Source: Bacteroidales bacterium UBA6360 (GTDB lineage: Bacteria; Bacteroidota; Bacteroidia; Bacteroidales; UBA932). Taken from it: a stretch of 8,253 nt of DNA. The notes below the pieces were generated by a model. That model did not search any database and was not told the origin of the DNA. It saw only the letters and a list, made by a program, of their open reading frames with translations. The stretch covers positions 1 to 8,253 of the forward strand of contig DJRM01000023.1 of assembly GCA_002440085.1 (NCBI GenBank), read 5' to 3'. Each line of letters begins with the position of its first letter. The stretch's first letter is position 1. Of the stretch, positions 1 to 5,536 are shown piece after piece. The position numbers and the translations under genes are program-made.

Positions 1-114
1 CGCGCCCTCTGGGGCTCCCTCTGCGACCTCGGTTCCGACACCATCCTCTCCGTCACCGAATGGGACAACGTCGTCTGGACCCGCCGCGGCCGCATCGTCA
101 CCGAAAAGGAATAA
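1..114 (+). CDS. 3' end of an unidentified protein (partial, 37 residues visible)
   Basis: An open frame enters from the left edge in frame 1 and stops at TAA 112-114. The visible C-terminus includes DTILSVTEWDNVVW and ends in GRIVTEKE. I do not recognise the family, and no diagnostic motif is visible. It looks coding because 29 of the 37 codons end in C, a strong and regular third-position preference that is much more extreme than in the ATPase gene next door. It converges on the ATPase gene, with 18 bp between the two stop codons. Its last eight codons fall inside direct repeat R1 and are repeated, with one amino acid change (GHIVTEKE), at 1661-1689. Coding status is fairly sure; function is unknown. 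Confidence 0.6.
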   Translation, partial: RALWGSLCDLGSDTILSVTEWDNVVWTRRGRIVTEKE

Positions 115-169
115 ATCCCGTCTCCTCAAAATTTATTTCCCCGTTTTTCCGGAAATCATCGCAATTTGT
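86..169. repeat. Direct repeat R1 (left copy) spanning two convergent gene ends
   Basis: These 84 bp match 1661-1744 in the same orientation with no gaps and 7 mismatches by my count, at a constant offset of 1575 bp. The repeat covers the last codons of the left plus-strand gene, the 18-bp intergenic gap, and the last 12 codons plus stop of the ATPase gene on the minus strand. A repeat that straddles two gene ends implies duplication of a junction, not of one gene. The two copies bracket the whole ATPase gene. Confidence 0.9.
108..140. terminator. Possible bidirectional terminator hairpin between convergent genes
   Basis: AATAAAT at 110-116 pairs with ATTTATT at 131-137, and GG 108-109 can pair with CC 139-140 across a one-base bulge, leaving a 14-nt loop. 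It lies exactly between two convergent stop codons. A T-rich run follows on the plus strand at 144-148, and an A/G-rich stretch precedes it. The stem is AT-rich and therefore weak, so termination is only an inference. The same stem is preserved in the R1' copy, at 1683-1715. Confidence 0.3.
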
Positions 170-1500
170 GAGTTTTCACTTCTCATGATTTCAGGAACCT
201 TTGACACTGCGTAGAGGGGAATGTCCGTGACATTTTTGCCCTTGAAGTAGGGGAGAAGCGATGTCCTGAAAATCAGTGGGGTCTTATATTGGCTTGAGAA
301 CACTTTCAGGGACTTTGCCTTGACCGAAATCTCGGCCTTTGCCTCCAACGGTGCAATCTGCCCTCCCGCCTGAATTACGAAATCGACTTCCGCCTGTCCT
401 GTATCCGGTGCCCAATAGTGCAGTTTTACATCGTCCTCATCCGTGCTTCTGCAAATCAGTTCTTGAAGGACATATTGTTCTGTCAGAGCTCCCTTATATT
501 GTTTGTAAAACTCCGAGCCGTCCAGAAGCGTGCGGCGGTCAAGCGAGCACATGGCTCCGAGTATGCCGACATCGAGGACGAACAGCTTGAATGATTCCGT
601 GTCCTCGAATTCGTCCAACGGAACCTCGCCCTTTGACACTCTCGTATGCCGATAGGCAAGTCCTGCATCTACCAGCCATTTTATTGCAGTCTCATATTCC
701 TTTGCCCTCGCTCCGAATTTTATCACGGCATAGACAAATTTCTTGTTTTCCTTTGCCAAATGTGTCGGAATGCTGTCCCACACGAGGCTGATTCTCGGGA
801 GGACATCATTCGGGGCGTGCTTCGAAAAATCTCTTTTATAGGATTTTATTAGTTCTCGCTGCACTCTCCTCACTTTTGCGTAGTCATGGGTAGTTATGAA
901 CTTTTCCACCGCCTCGGGCATCCCTCCGATGTAGTAATAGTTGCGCAGAACTTCTTCAAACTGGTCCGCGAGAATATTCATAAGCGTCCAGTCACGGCTC
1001 TTGAGGACATCGAAAAGACTTTCCTTTCCGGTTGCTACAAGGAATTCGTCGAACGTCATAGGGAATATCTTGAGAAAGGATACCTTCCCGACGGGAAACG
1101 ATTCTCCCTCGTGATTCATCAGCCCGAGCAGGGATCCCGCGGCGATGACGTGCAGTTGCGGAAATTCGTCATTGAAATATTTCAGTGACAGCAATCCGCG
1201 AGGTGCCCATTGTATCTCATCGAGAAACAGCAGTGTTTTTCCTGGAATGACTTTCTTCCCGGAAAACGCGCTTATTGCCAGAAGAATCCTGTTGAAGTCG
1301 AAATCAAGCTCGAAAAGCGAGCGGAGAGCTGTCTGTTTCTCGAAGTTGAGTTCAATGTAATTCTCAAACTCATTCTCGCCCAGTTTCCGGGCAATCCATG
1401 TTTTTCCGACCTGTCTCGCGCCTTCTAGTATAAGAGGCTTGCGCTCGTTGTCTGTAGTTTGCTTCCATTCAAGCAGTTGCGTGTAGGCAAATCTTCTCAT
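133..1500 (-). CDS. AAA-type ATPase with DUF4143 C-terminal region
   Basis: This is a 455-residue P-loop ATPase of the AAA_14/DUF4143 group, proteins that are widespread and often multicopy in bacteria and whose biological role is not settled. The Walker A motif is GARQVGKTW (27-35), Walker B is LLFLDEIQ (90-97), and AAGSLLGL (120-127) fits the sensor region. The C-terminal half has the DUF4143 layout, ending with EVDFVI (371-376) and LEAKAE (385-390). The spacing of D373 and E386-x-K388 resembles a PD-(D/E)XK nuclease core; activity is not implied. No signal peptide or membrane segment is seen. The ATG at 1498-1500 is preceded by AGGGG and a Bacteroidota-type promoter. The gene stands alone, convergent with the left gene and upstream of nothing in its own direction. 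It is bracketed by direct repeats R1/R1', and a collapsed copy lies at 1661-1854. It looks intact. Family assignment is secure; function is not. Confidence 0.92.
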   Translation of the reverse strand: MRRFAYTQLLEWKQTTDNERKPLILEGARQVGKTWIARKLGENEFENYIELNFEKQTALRSLFELDFDFNRILLAISAFSGKKVIPGKTLLFLDEIQWAPRGLLSLKYFNDEFPQLHVIAAGSLLGLMNHEGESFPVGKVSFLKIFPMTFDEFLVATGKESLFDVLKSRDWTLMNILADQFEEVLRNYYYIGGMPEAVEKFITTHDYAKVRRVQRELIKSYKRDFSKHAPNDVLPRISLVWDSIPTHLAKENKKFVYAVIKFGARAKEYETAIKWLVDAGLAYRHTRVSKGEVPLDEFEDTESFKLFVLDVGILGAMCSLDRRTLLDGSEFYKQYKGALTEQYVLQELICRSTDEDDVKLHYWAPDTGQAEVDFVIQAGGQIAPLEAKAEISVKAKSLKVFSSQYKTPLIFRTSLLPYFKGKNVTDIPLYAVSKVPEIMRSENSQIAMISGKTGK

Positions 1501-1501
1501 G

Positions 1502-1574
1502 TTCCCCTAAATTTCTGCAAAATTAACACTTTTTTCGACGAAAAAAATGTAAAATGCACATAAAATAGCATGAA
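1502..1574. repeat. Repeat R2: upstream region of the ATPase gene
   Basis: These 73 bp directly upstream of the ATPase start codon match 1783-1854 in the same orientation, with about 17 mismatches and one single-base gap by my count (about 75% identity). Similarity begins right next to the ATG and covers the promoter and a dyad. R2 is more diverged than R1, which fits noncoding sequence drifting faster, or an independent history. Confidence 0.8.
1518..1547 (-). promoter_or_regulatory. Bacteroidota-type promoter of the ATPase gene with internal dyad
   Basis: On the minus strand, TAATTTTG (plus 1518-1525) fits the Bacteroidota -7 consensus TAnnTTTG exactly. A TTTT tetramer lies 18 bp upstream (1544-1547), at about the place of the -33 TTTG box, so the -33 element is only a partial match. 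The spacer contains a dyad, TTTTTTCG-A-CGAAAAAA at 1530-1546, which could be an operator or a short hairpin. The expected transcript start would give a leader of roughly 10-18 nt. In the R2' copy the -7 box is degraded (TAAATCTT), while the dyad is kept with one mismatch. Confidence 0.5.
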
Positions 1575-1660
1575 TATATATCATTTCCGGATTTGGCTTG
1601 ACTCAGATTGACAAGTTGAGCGATGTAAATGAATCGAAATGGAATGCTTGTGTGCCCTTT
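1575..1660. other. Spacer between R2 and R1' with no recognised content
   Basis: These 86 bp lie between the ATPase upstream repeat and the right R1 copy. I see no convincing open frame, RNA or promoter, and no similarity to the first 85 bp of the window, which is what a simple longer tandem duplication of the left gene would have left here. The plus-strand frame leading into GHIVTEKE is interrupted by TGA about 12 codons before R1'. Confidence 0.5.
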
Positions 1661-1744
1661 GCGGCCACATCGTCACCGAAAAGGAATAAATCCAGTCTCC
1701 TCAAAATTTATTTCCCAGATTTTCCGGGAATCCTCACAATTTGT
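1661..1744. repeat. Direct repeat R1' (right copy)
   Basis: This is the right partner of the repeat at 86-169. It carries a remnant of the left gene's 3' end (GHIVTEKE and TAA at 1687-1689, plus strand), the intergenic hairpin, and the C-terminal codons and stop of an ATPase copy (TAA at 1708-1710 on the minus strand). Both stop codons are preserved. The rest of both genes is absent, so this is a relic of the junction. Confidence 0.9.
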
Positions 1745-1780
1745 TTTGCCATTTTTCCGGGAATCCTCACAATTTTGTCG
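1708..1780 (-). pseudogene. Collapsed C-terminal remnant of a second ATPase copy
   Basis: In the minus-strand frame ending at TAA 1708-1710 the translation ends QIVRIPGKSGK, matching the intact ATPase end QIAMISGKTGK. Further upstream in that frame the peptide repeats itself (KIVRIPGKMAK), and the sequence then passes within a few bases into R2', the copy of the ATPase upstream region. Nearly the whole ATPase frame is therefore missing: only about the last dozen codons and the 5' flank remain. There is no start codon or ATPase domain, so it cannot make a functional product. Confidence 0.75.
1720..1775. repeat. 23-bp tandem repeat with 33-bp period inside the relic
   Basis: A 23-bp stretch at 1720-1742, containing TTCCGGGAATCCTCAC, recurs exactly at 1753-1775. 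The 33-bp period keeps the minus-strand frame, giving IVRIPGK twice. The intact ATPase gene has only one copy of this stretch, so the duplication happened in the relic or was lost from the intact copy. Confidence 0.85.
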
Positions 1781-1782
1781 GA

Positions 1783-1854
1783 TTCCCCTGATTTTATGTA
1801 AGATTTATACTTTTCTCGTCGAAAAAATGTGAGATGCGCAGAAAATCCTCTGAA
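1783..1854. repeat. Repeat R2': diverged copy of the ATPase upstream region
   Basis: This is the partner of 1502-1574. It ends about 5 bp before the ftsZ stop codon, so it forms most of the 3' flank of ftsZ. The dyad is kept at 1811-1827 (TTTTCTCG-T-CGAAAAAA, one mismatch), but the -7 box is degraded. I see no strong G+C-rich terminator downstream of ftsZ in this stretch; the AT-rich dyad is the only hairpin candidate. Confidence 0.75.
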
Positions 1855-1859
1855 ATCCC

Positions 1860-3119
1860 TTATCCCTGACGTCCTGCGGCGCGGCGGATTGAGGCGATGT
1901 TGTCGAGGTCGCTGATGTCGTCGCGGTCGGTGACTATGAGGGCAGGCTTCTTGCCCTTGCAGAAGTCGCCCGAACGCTTTGCTTCAGTGTTGTTGAAGCC
2001 TATCTTGCGGCTGCCGCGCGGCTCTTCAGTGACAACTTCGCCCTCTTCGGAGATGGCAGGGACATATTCGAAGTCCGGAGGTATGACAATGAGGTTGCCG
2101 TTGTCGCCGGCGAGACCTTCGAGGTCCATGCGGAATCCGGTAGCTATCGCCGTGATGTTGATGCGGTCACCGAAATCTTCGGAATAATCCCAGACGATGC
2201 CCTTCTTGAAACGGTTGGCGTTGCCTATATATTCAGTTATGAGGCTGTCTATGTTGTCGAGCTCCTCCATTCGGACACCCTGCTCATTGTAGCCGACGGT
2301 GATGTTCAGAAGGACGTTCTTCGCCGTCGTGAGGTCGTGGTCGTTCAGCAGGGGAGACTCGAACGCCCCGCGCACGGCATCCTTGAGACGATCCTCGCCC
2401 GTTCCCGTTCCGCAGCCCATCAGAGCCATTCCGCTGTTGGTCATCATCCTCTTCACGTCGCGGAAGTCCACGTTGATGTGACCTTTCTTCTTGATGATCT
2501 CTATTATGCCGCGAACTGCCGTGCACAAGACCTCGTCCGCCATAGGGAAAGCATCCTGGGCAAGCATCTTGGCGTAGTGCCTGTAGAGCTTCTCGTTGTC
2601 GATTATCAGAAGGCTGTCAACGTTCTTCTCCATCTCCATGATGCCGTCAAGAGCCTTGGTCATGGACTCGTTGCCCTCGTTGCGGAACGGAATCGTGACC
2701 ACCCCGACGGTGAGGATGCCGCGCTTCTTCGCCATTGATGCTATGACAGGCGCGGCTCCGGTGCCTGTGCCTCCTCCCATGCCGGCAGTTATGAAAAGCA
2801 TGTCTGTCTGGTCCGAGAAAACCTTGTCCTCAATTTCCTTTTCGGACTCAATCGCTGCATTTCGTCCCGCAACAGGGTCGCACCCTGCTCCAAGTCCTTC
2901 CCCGAGCTGAATCTTCACAGGCACGGAACAGTTCCCGAGAGCCTGCGAGTCGGTGTTGCAGACGATGAAAATGCAGCCCTCGATGTTCTGGCGGAACATA
3001 TAGTCAACCGCGTTGCAGCCGCCTCCGCCCACGCCGATGACCTTAATCGTTGAACTCTTTGGCACCCAGTTCGTCGGCACCACGTCTATCATATTGCTGA
3101 AATCTCCGTTCATAACCAT
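1860..3119 (-). CDS. ftsZ: Cell division GTPase FtsZ
   Basis: This is the tubulin homologue that polymerises at midcell and recruits the division machinery. The 419 residues show the nucleotide-binding loop GVGGGGCNAV (29-38), the tubulin signature GGGTGTGAAPV (115-125), and the T7 synergy loop NVDFRDV (216-222) with both aspartates, D218 and D221. R220 stands where most FtsZ proteins have alanine. The globular core ends near RINITAIATGF (319-329), followed by a fairly short tail of about 90 residues. The usual C-terminal peptide (D-I-P-x-F-L type) is not recognisable; the protein ends with DLDNIASIRR and a few more residues. The ATG at 3117-3119 lies 8 bp after the ftsA stop; a second in-frame ATG at 3113 is possible. 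No Shine-Dalgarno sequence is seen, which is common in this phylum. It is the last gene of the dcw block here. Confidence 0.97.
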   Translation of the reverse strand: MVMNGDFSNMIDVVPTNWVPKSSTIKVIGVGGGGCNAVDYMFRQNIEGCIFIVCNTDSQALGNCSVPVKIQLGEGLGAGCDPVAGRNAAIESEKEIEDKVFSDQTDMLFITAGMGGGTGTGAAPVIASMAKKRGILTVGVVTIPFRNEGNESMTKALDGIMEMEKNVDSLLIIDNEKLYRHYAKMLAQDAFPMADEVLCTAVRGIIEIIKKKGHINVDFRDVKRMMTNSGMALMGCGTGTGEDRLKDAVRGAFESPLLNDHDLTTAKNVLLNITVGYNEQGVRMEELDNIDSLITEYIGNANRFKKGIVWDYSEDFGDRINITAIATGFRMDLEGLAGDNGNLIVIPPDFEYVPAISEEGEVVTEEPRGSRKIGFNNTEAKRSGDFCKGKKPALIVTDRDDISDLDNIASIRRAAGRQG

Positions 3120-3127
3120 ACCATCAT

Positions 3128-4600
3128 TTATTGCTCGTCGTCGTCCATCATATTGAGGATGTTGTCACATGTGGAACCCAACTTGTTCTCTATTGTCTTT
3201 GTCCATTTAGCGAATAAGTTCGGCTTCTTTTTCTTCTTCTCCTCCTCGCGTTTCCTGCGCTCCTCTTCCTTGCGCAGCCGTTCCTCCTCGCGTTTTTTCT
3301 TCTCTTCAATTTCCTCTTCGGTCATAAGCCCCGGAATTATGCCCGCCTTGTGCTCCCGCTCAGTCGGCTGATCCGGAACAGCCGGAGTCTCGGCCGCATC
3401 CTGACTGTCCTTGCGGAACGCGCAGTTGAGCGACGCTTCCGGAACTGCCGCCTTGACAAGGCCTATGGCAGTCGTTGCCGACGGGGTGTTGTCACCGGTG
3501 CAGCAGTTGTATAACCCCTTGAAATTAGGCTTGCCGACACGCACGTTGTAGCCGGAAATCTCCGTTATGAGATTCGCGAGGTTCGTCATCTGCGCCCCGC
3601 CTCCCGTAATTACAATTCCGCTCTGGAGCTTGTCCGCGAACTTGCTCAGCCCTATCTCGTAAAGCATAGCGGAGATTATTTCCTCTTCGCGAGCCGTGAT
3701 TATTTCAGACAGGTATTTGACAGACAGTCTCTTGTCCTGCTCCCCGTTCTCGCTCTGGAGCAGCAGCTGCTTTTCGCTCAGGGTCATCAGCTTCTCCGGA
3801 ATGCACGCCCCGTAGGCTAGCTTGATATTCTCCGCGAGCGATGTCCTGATGTTGCTTTCCATCTGGATGTCCTTCGTCACGTTGACTCCGCCGAACGGAA
3901 TCGACGAGTAGTAGCGAAGAACGTTTTTGTAATATATTGACAGCGAGGTACATCCTCCGCCGAAGTCAATCATTGCCACTCCGTTGTCCATCTCCGACGG
4001 GAAAAGCACGGCGTTCGCTGTCAGCTGCGGCACGAAATATTTTTTCAGCGAGACGATTCCGGCGGACTTCATCACCCTGTCAATCCTTTCGAGCGACGAC
4101 TTGTTGCCTATGAATATCTTGAAGTTGCCCTCAAGCACCTTGCCCGACATTCCGATGACATCGTCCTCAATCAGCTGGAACTCCTCGCTTGTGGAAAATG
4201 ACTGTGCGACAGCCCCGTACACGGCCTCGCGCTCCGGGTCTTCAAGCGGGTAGCTGTCCTGTGCAAAACTCTTCAGTTCCTCGATTTCGGTCTCCGAAAT
4301 GTAGCTGTCCGGGTCTCTCGTGTCGTTTCTCGCGGAATTTTCCTCCGTCCGCACATAGAAGCGCGGCATTCCGACCACGGCTCCCGTAATCTTGAGCCCG
4401 AGTATGTCCTCCGCATCCGCAATCGCCGCCTTGAGCTGCTGCGCGACCTTCGCCTCGTTGAGGATTCTGCTGCATCTCATCCCCATCGCGGGCGTCTCCT
4501 TATAGTAAATCAGCCGGGTGTCGTTCCCGCTGACGCAGGCAACGGCGAGTGCAATCTTGAATGTTCCGAAATCAATTGAAACAATATATCTGTCGTCCAT
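3128..4600 (-). CDS. ftsA: Actin-like cell division protein FtsA
   Basis: FtsA tethers FtsZ filaments to the membrane and links them to later divisome proteins. The 490 residues carry actin-fold ATP motifs: phosphate 1 IDFGTFK (9-15), phosphate 2 IDFGGGCT (211-218) and the adenosine motif GIVITGGGAQM (328-338). The FtsA-specific 1C subdomain lies at roughly 82-160. After residue 388 comes a variable linker, then a highly charged Glu/Lys/Arg segment (428-459). Last is an amphipathic stretch with a tryptophan, NLFAKWTKTIENKL (461-474), which fits the membrane-targeting helix. An acidic DDDEQ tail follows. The ATG at 4598-4600 is chosen, 12 bp after the ftsQ stop; a GTG two codons earlier (4606) is an alternative. 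The gene sits between ftsQ and ftsZ in the usual order. It appears intact. Confidence 0.96.
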   Translation of the reverse strand: MDDRYIVSIDFGTFKIALAVACVSGNDTRLIYYKETPAMGMRCSRILNEAKVAQQLKAAIADAEDILGLKITGAVVGMPRFYVRTEENSARNDTRDPDSYISETEIEELKSFAQDSYPLEDPEREAVYGAVAQSFSTSEEFQLIEDDVIGMSGKVLEGNFKIFIGNKSSLERIDRVMKSAGIVSLKKYFVPQLTANAVLFPSEMDNGVAMIDFGGGCTSLSIYYKNVLRYYSSIPFGGVNVTKDIQMESNIRTSLAENIKLAYGACIPEKLMTLSEKQLLLQSENGEQDKRLSVKYLSEIITAREEEIISAMLYEIGLSKFADKLQSGIVITGGGAQMTNLANLITEISGYNVRVGKPNFKGLYNCCTGDNTPSATTAIGLVKAAVPEASLNCAFRKDSQDAAETPAVPDQPTEREHKAGIIPGLMTEEEIEEKKKREEERLRKEEERRKREEEKKKKKPNLFAKWTKTIENKLGSTCDNILNMMDDDEQ

Positions 4601-4612
4601 AAACACTAAATT

Positions 4613-5383
4613 TTATCTGCAAACAATCTGTCCGTCAAATCGCAGGTCCACCTGTCTGTATTCCCTTTTCAACGGAATTATCATCCGGTAATATTTCTCC
4701 ATTTTCCCGAACTTCGTCTCAATCTTCACCGGTTGTCCGAAAAGAAACCTCTCCTTCCCTTCTGACGGGACGAGAAGAACCTCCCCGTTGCCTGAGACAT
4801 GAATCTGCGAAATTCTGTTTTTCCATTCGCTTTCCCTTATGTACTCTGCCATCCCGACTACACGCATGAGCCATTCCCGTTGCCCCTCATCCTCAATCTG
4901 CCCCTTGAAGCCGCGCTCTACCTCAATCGGGAAATCGCCGTCAACGACCTGAACCATAGAGGTGTAGCTTCGCTGGAGCGGGAATATGTATCCGTCGGCG
5001 TCGGCATACCATCCGTTTGCCGCGTTCTGAAATCTCACGACGGGAGTACGCTGCGTGACATCGATGTTGAGAAAACCGTCGCGTGTGAAATAGGCCTCGC
5101 AGTCGCGGATGACGCTCTTTTTTTCGAGCAGACGCTCCATCGAGCCGAGGTCGAGGCTGTCGGCAAACACGCCCGTGACGCTTCCATAGTTCGCGGCAAG
5201 AATCTTCTTCACATCGCCTTCGGACACGAACCGGTTTGCCGTGCTGTCCTTGACCGTGACCCTCACTCCTCCGCATTCCATCTTCGACTGCCTCTGCGCC
5301 CCGCAGACATAGAGCACGACCACGGCAGCCACGGCCAAAACCGCGACGGCAAAAAGTACTATATTCTCAACTTTATTGTTCAT
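4613..5383 (-). CDS. ftsQ: Cell division protein FtsQ (DivIB family)
   Basis: This bitopic inner-membrane protein bridges early and late divisome components through its periplasmic domain. The 256 residues have a short cytoplasmic start, one hydrophobic segment (about 7-28), a POTRA-like region (about 39-110, with VSEGDVKKIL and later FTRDGFLNIDVTQRTPVVRF), and a C-terminal beta domain ending VDLRFDGQIVC. Sequence is the least conserved of the cluster, as usual for FtsQ, so the call rests on topology, size and position between murC and ftsA. The start is ATG at 5381-5383. The 145-bp gap to murC is long for this operon and holds the inverted-repeat element at 5430-5536, which would lie in the leader of the ftsQ part of the mRNA. 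It appears complete. Confidence 0.92.
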   Translation of the reverse strand: MNNKVENIVLFAVAVLAVAAVVVLYVCGAQRQSKMECGGVRVTVKDSTANRFVSEGDVKKILAANYGSVTGVFADSLDLGSMERLLEKKSVIRDCEAYFTRDGFLNIDVTQRTPVVRFQNAANGWYADADGYIFPLQRSYTSMVQVVDGDFPIEVERGFKGQIEDEGQREWLMRVVGMAEYIRESEWKNRISQIHVSGNGEVLLVPSEGKERFLFGQPVKIETKFGKMEKYYRMIIPLKREYRQVDLRFDGQIVCR

Positions 5384-5429
5384 TATAAATCACTTAGCGG
5401 GCTCGATTTTCTTATATATATCAATTGGT

Positions 5430-5536
5430 GGGTTTGAGAAGGATTTTTGAGGATAGATTCATTCGCGAAGAGGAAGTGTACCGGGCGTACATGACCGATG
5501 AAAGAATGAATATAGACCAAAAAGACTCTCAAACCC
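5430..5536. repeat. 107-bp nested inverted-repeat element at the murC-ftsQ junction
   Basis: The ends are perfect 10-bp inverted repeats, GGGTTTGAGA (5430-5439) and TCTCAAACCC (5527-5536). Inside them TTTTTG (5444-5449) pairs with CAAAAA (5518-5523), then 5454-5464 pairs with 5504-5514 (10 of 11), and TGTAC (5477-5481) pairs with GTACA (5487-5491) around a five-base loop. The pieces are collinear and nested, so the whole can fold as one long interrupted hairpin of about 31 pairs, in DNA or in the murC-ftsQ transcript. The murC stop codon (5529-5531) lies in the outer arm. I see no clear target-site duplication. It could be a small palindromic insertion element, or an RNA processing or attenuation structure. 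Confidence 0.7.

Noticed and set aside
86..1744. The ATPase unit as a classical insertion sequence
   Set aside because: There is no transposase, no terminal inverted repeats and no short target duplication. The bracketing repeats are long and direct and contain gene ends, so duplication or recombination fits better.
1720..1775. CRISPR array
   Set aside because: Only two repeat units with a 10-bp gap, located in an ATPase remnant; this is a tandem duplication, not a repeat-spacer array.
4799..5437. Open frame on the plus strand (212 codons) opposite ftsQ
   Set aside because: It is antisense to a well-placed ftsQ and shows no domain or plausible start context.
5384..5528. Separate promoter for ftsQAZ
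   Set aside because: TATATTCA on the minus strand only partly fits TAnnTTTG, and the nearest TTTG is 15 bp away instead of about 19. This is too weak to list.
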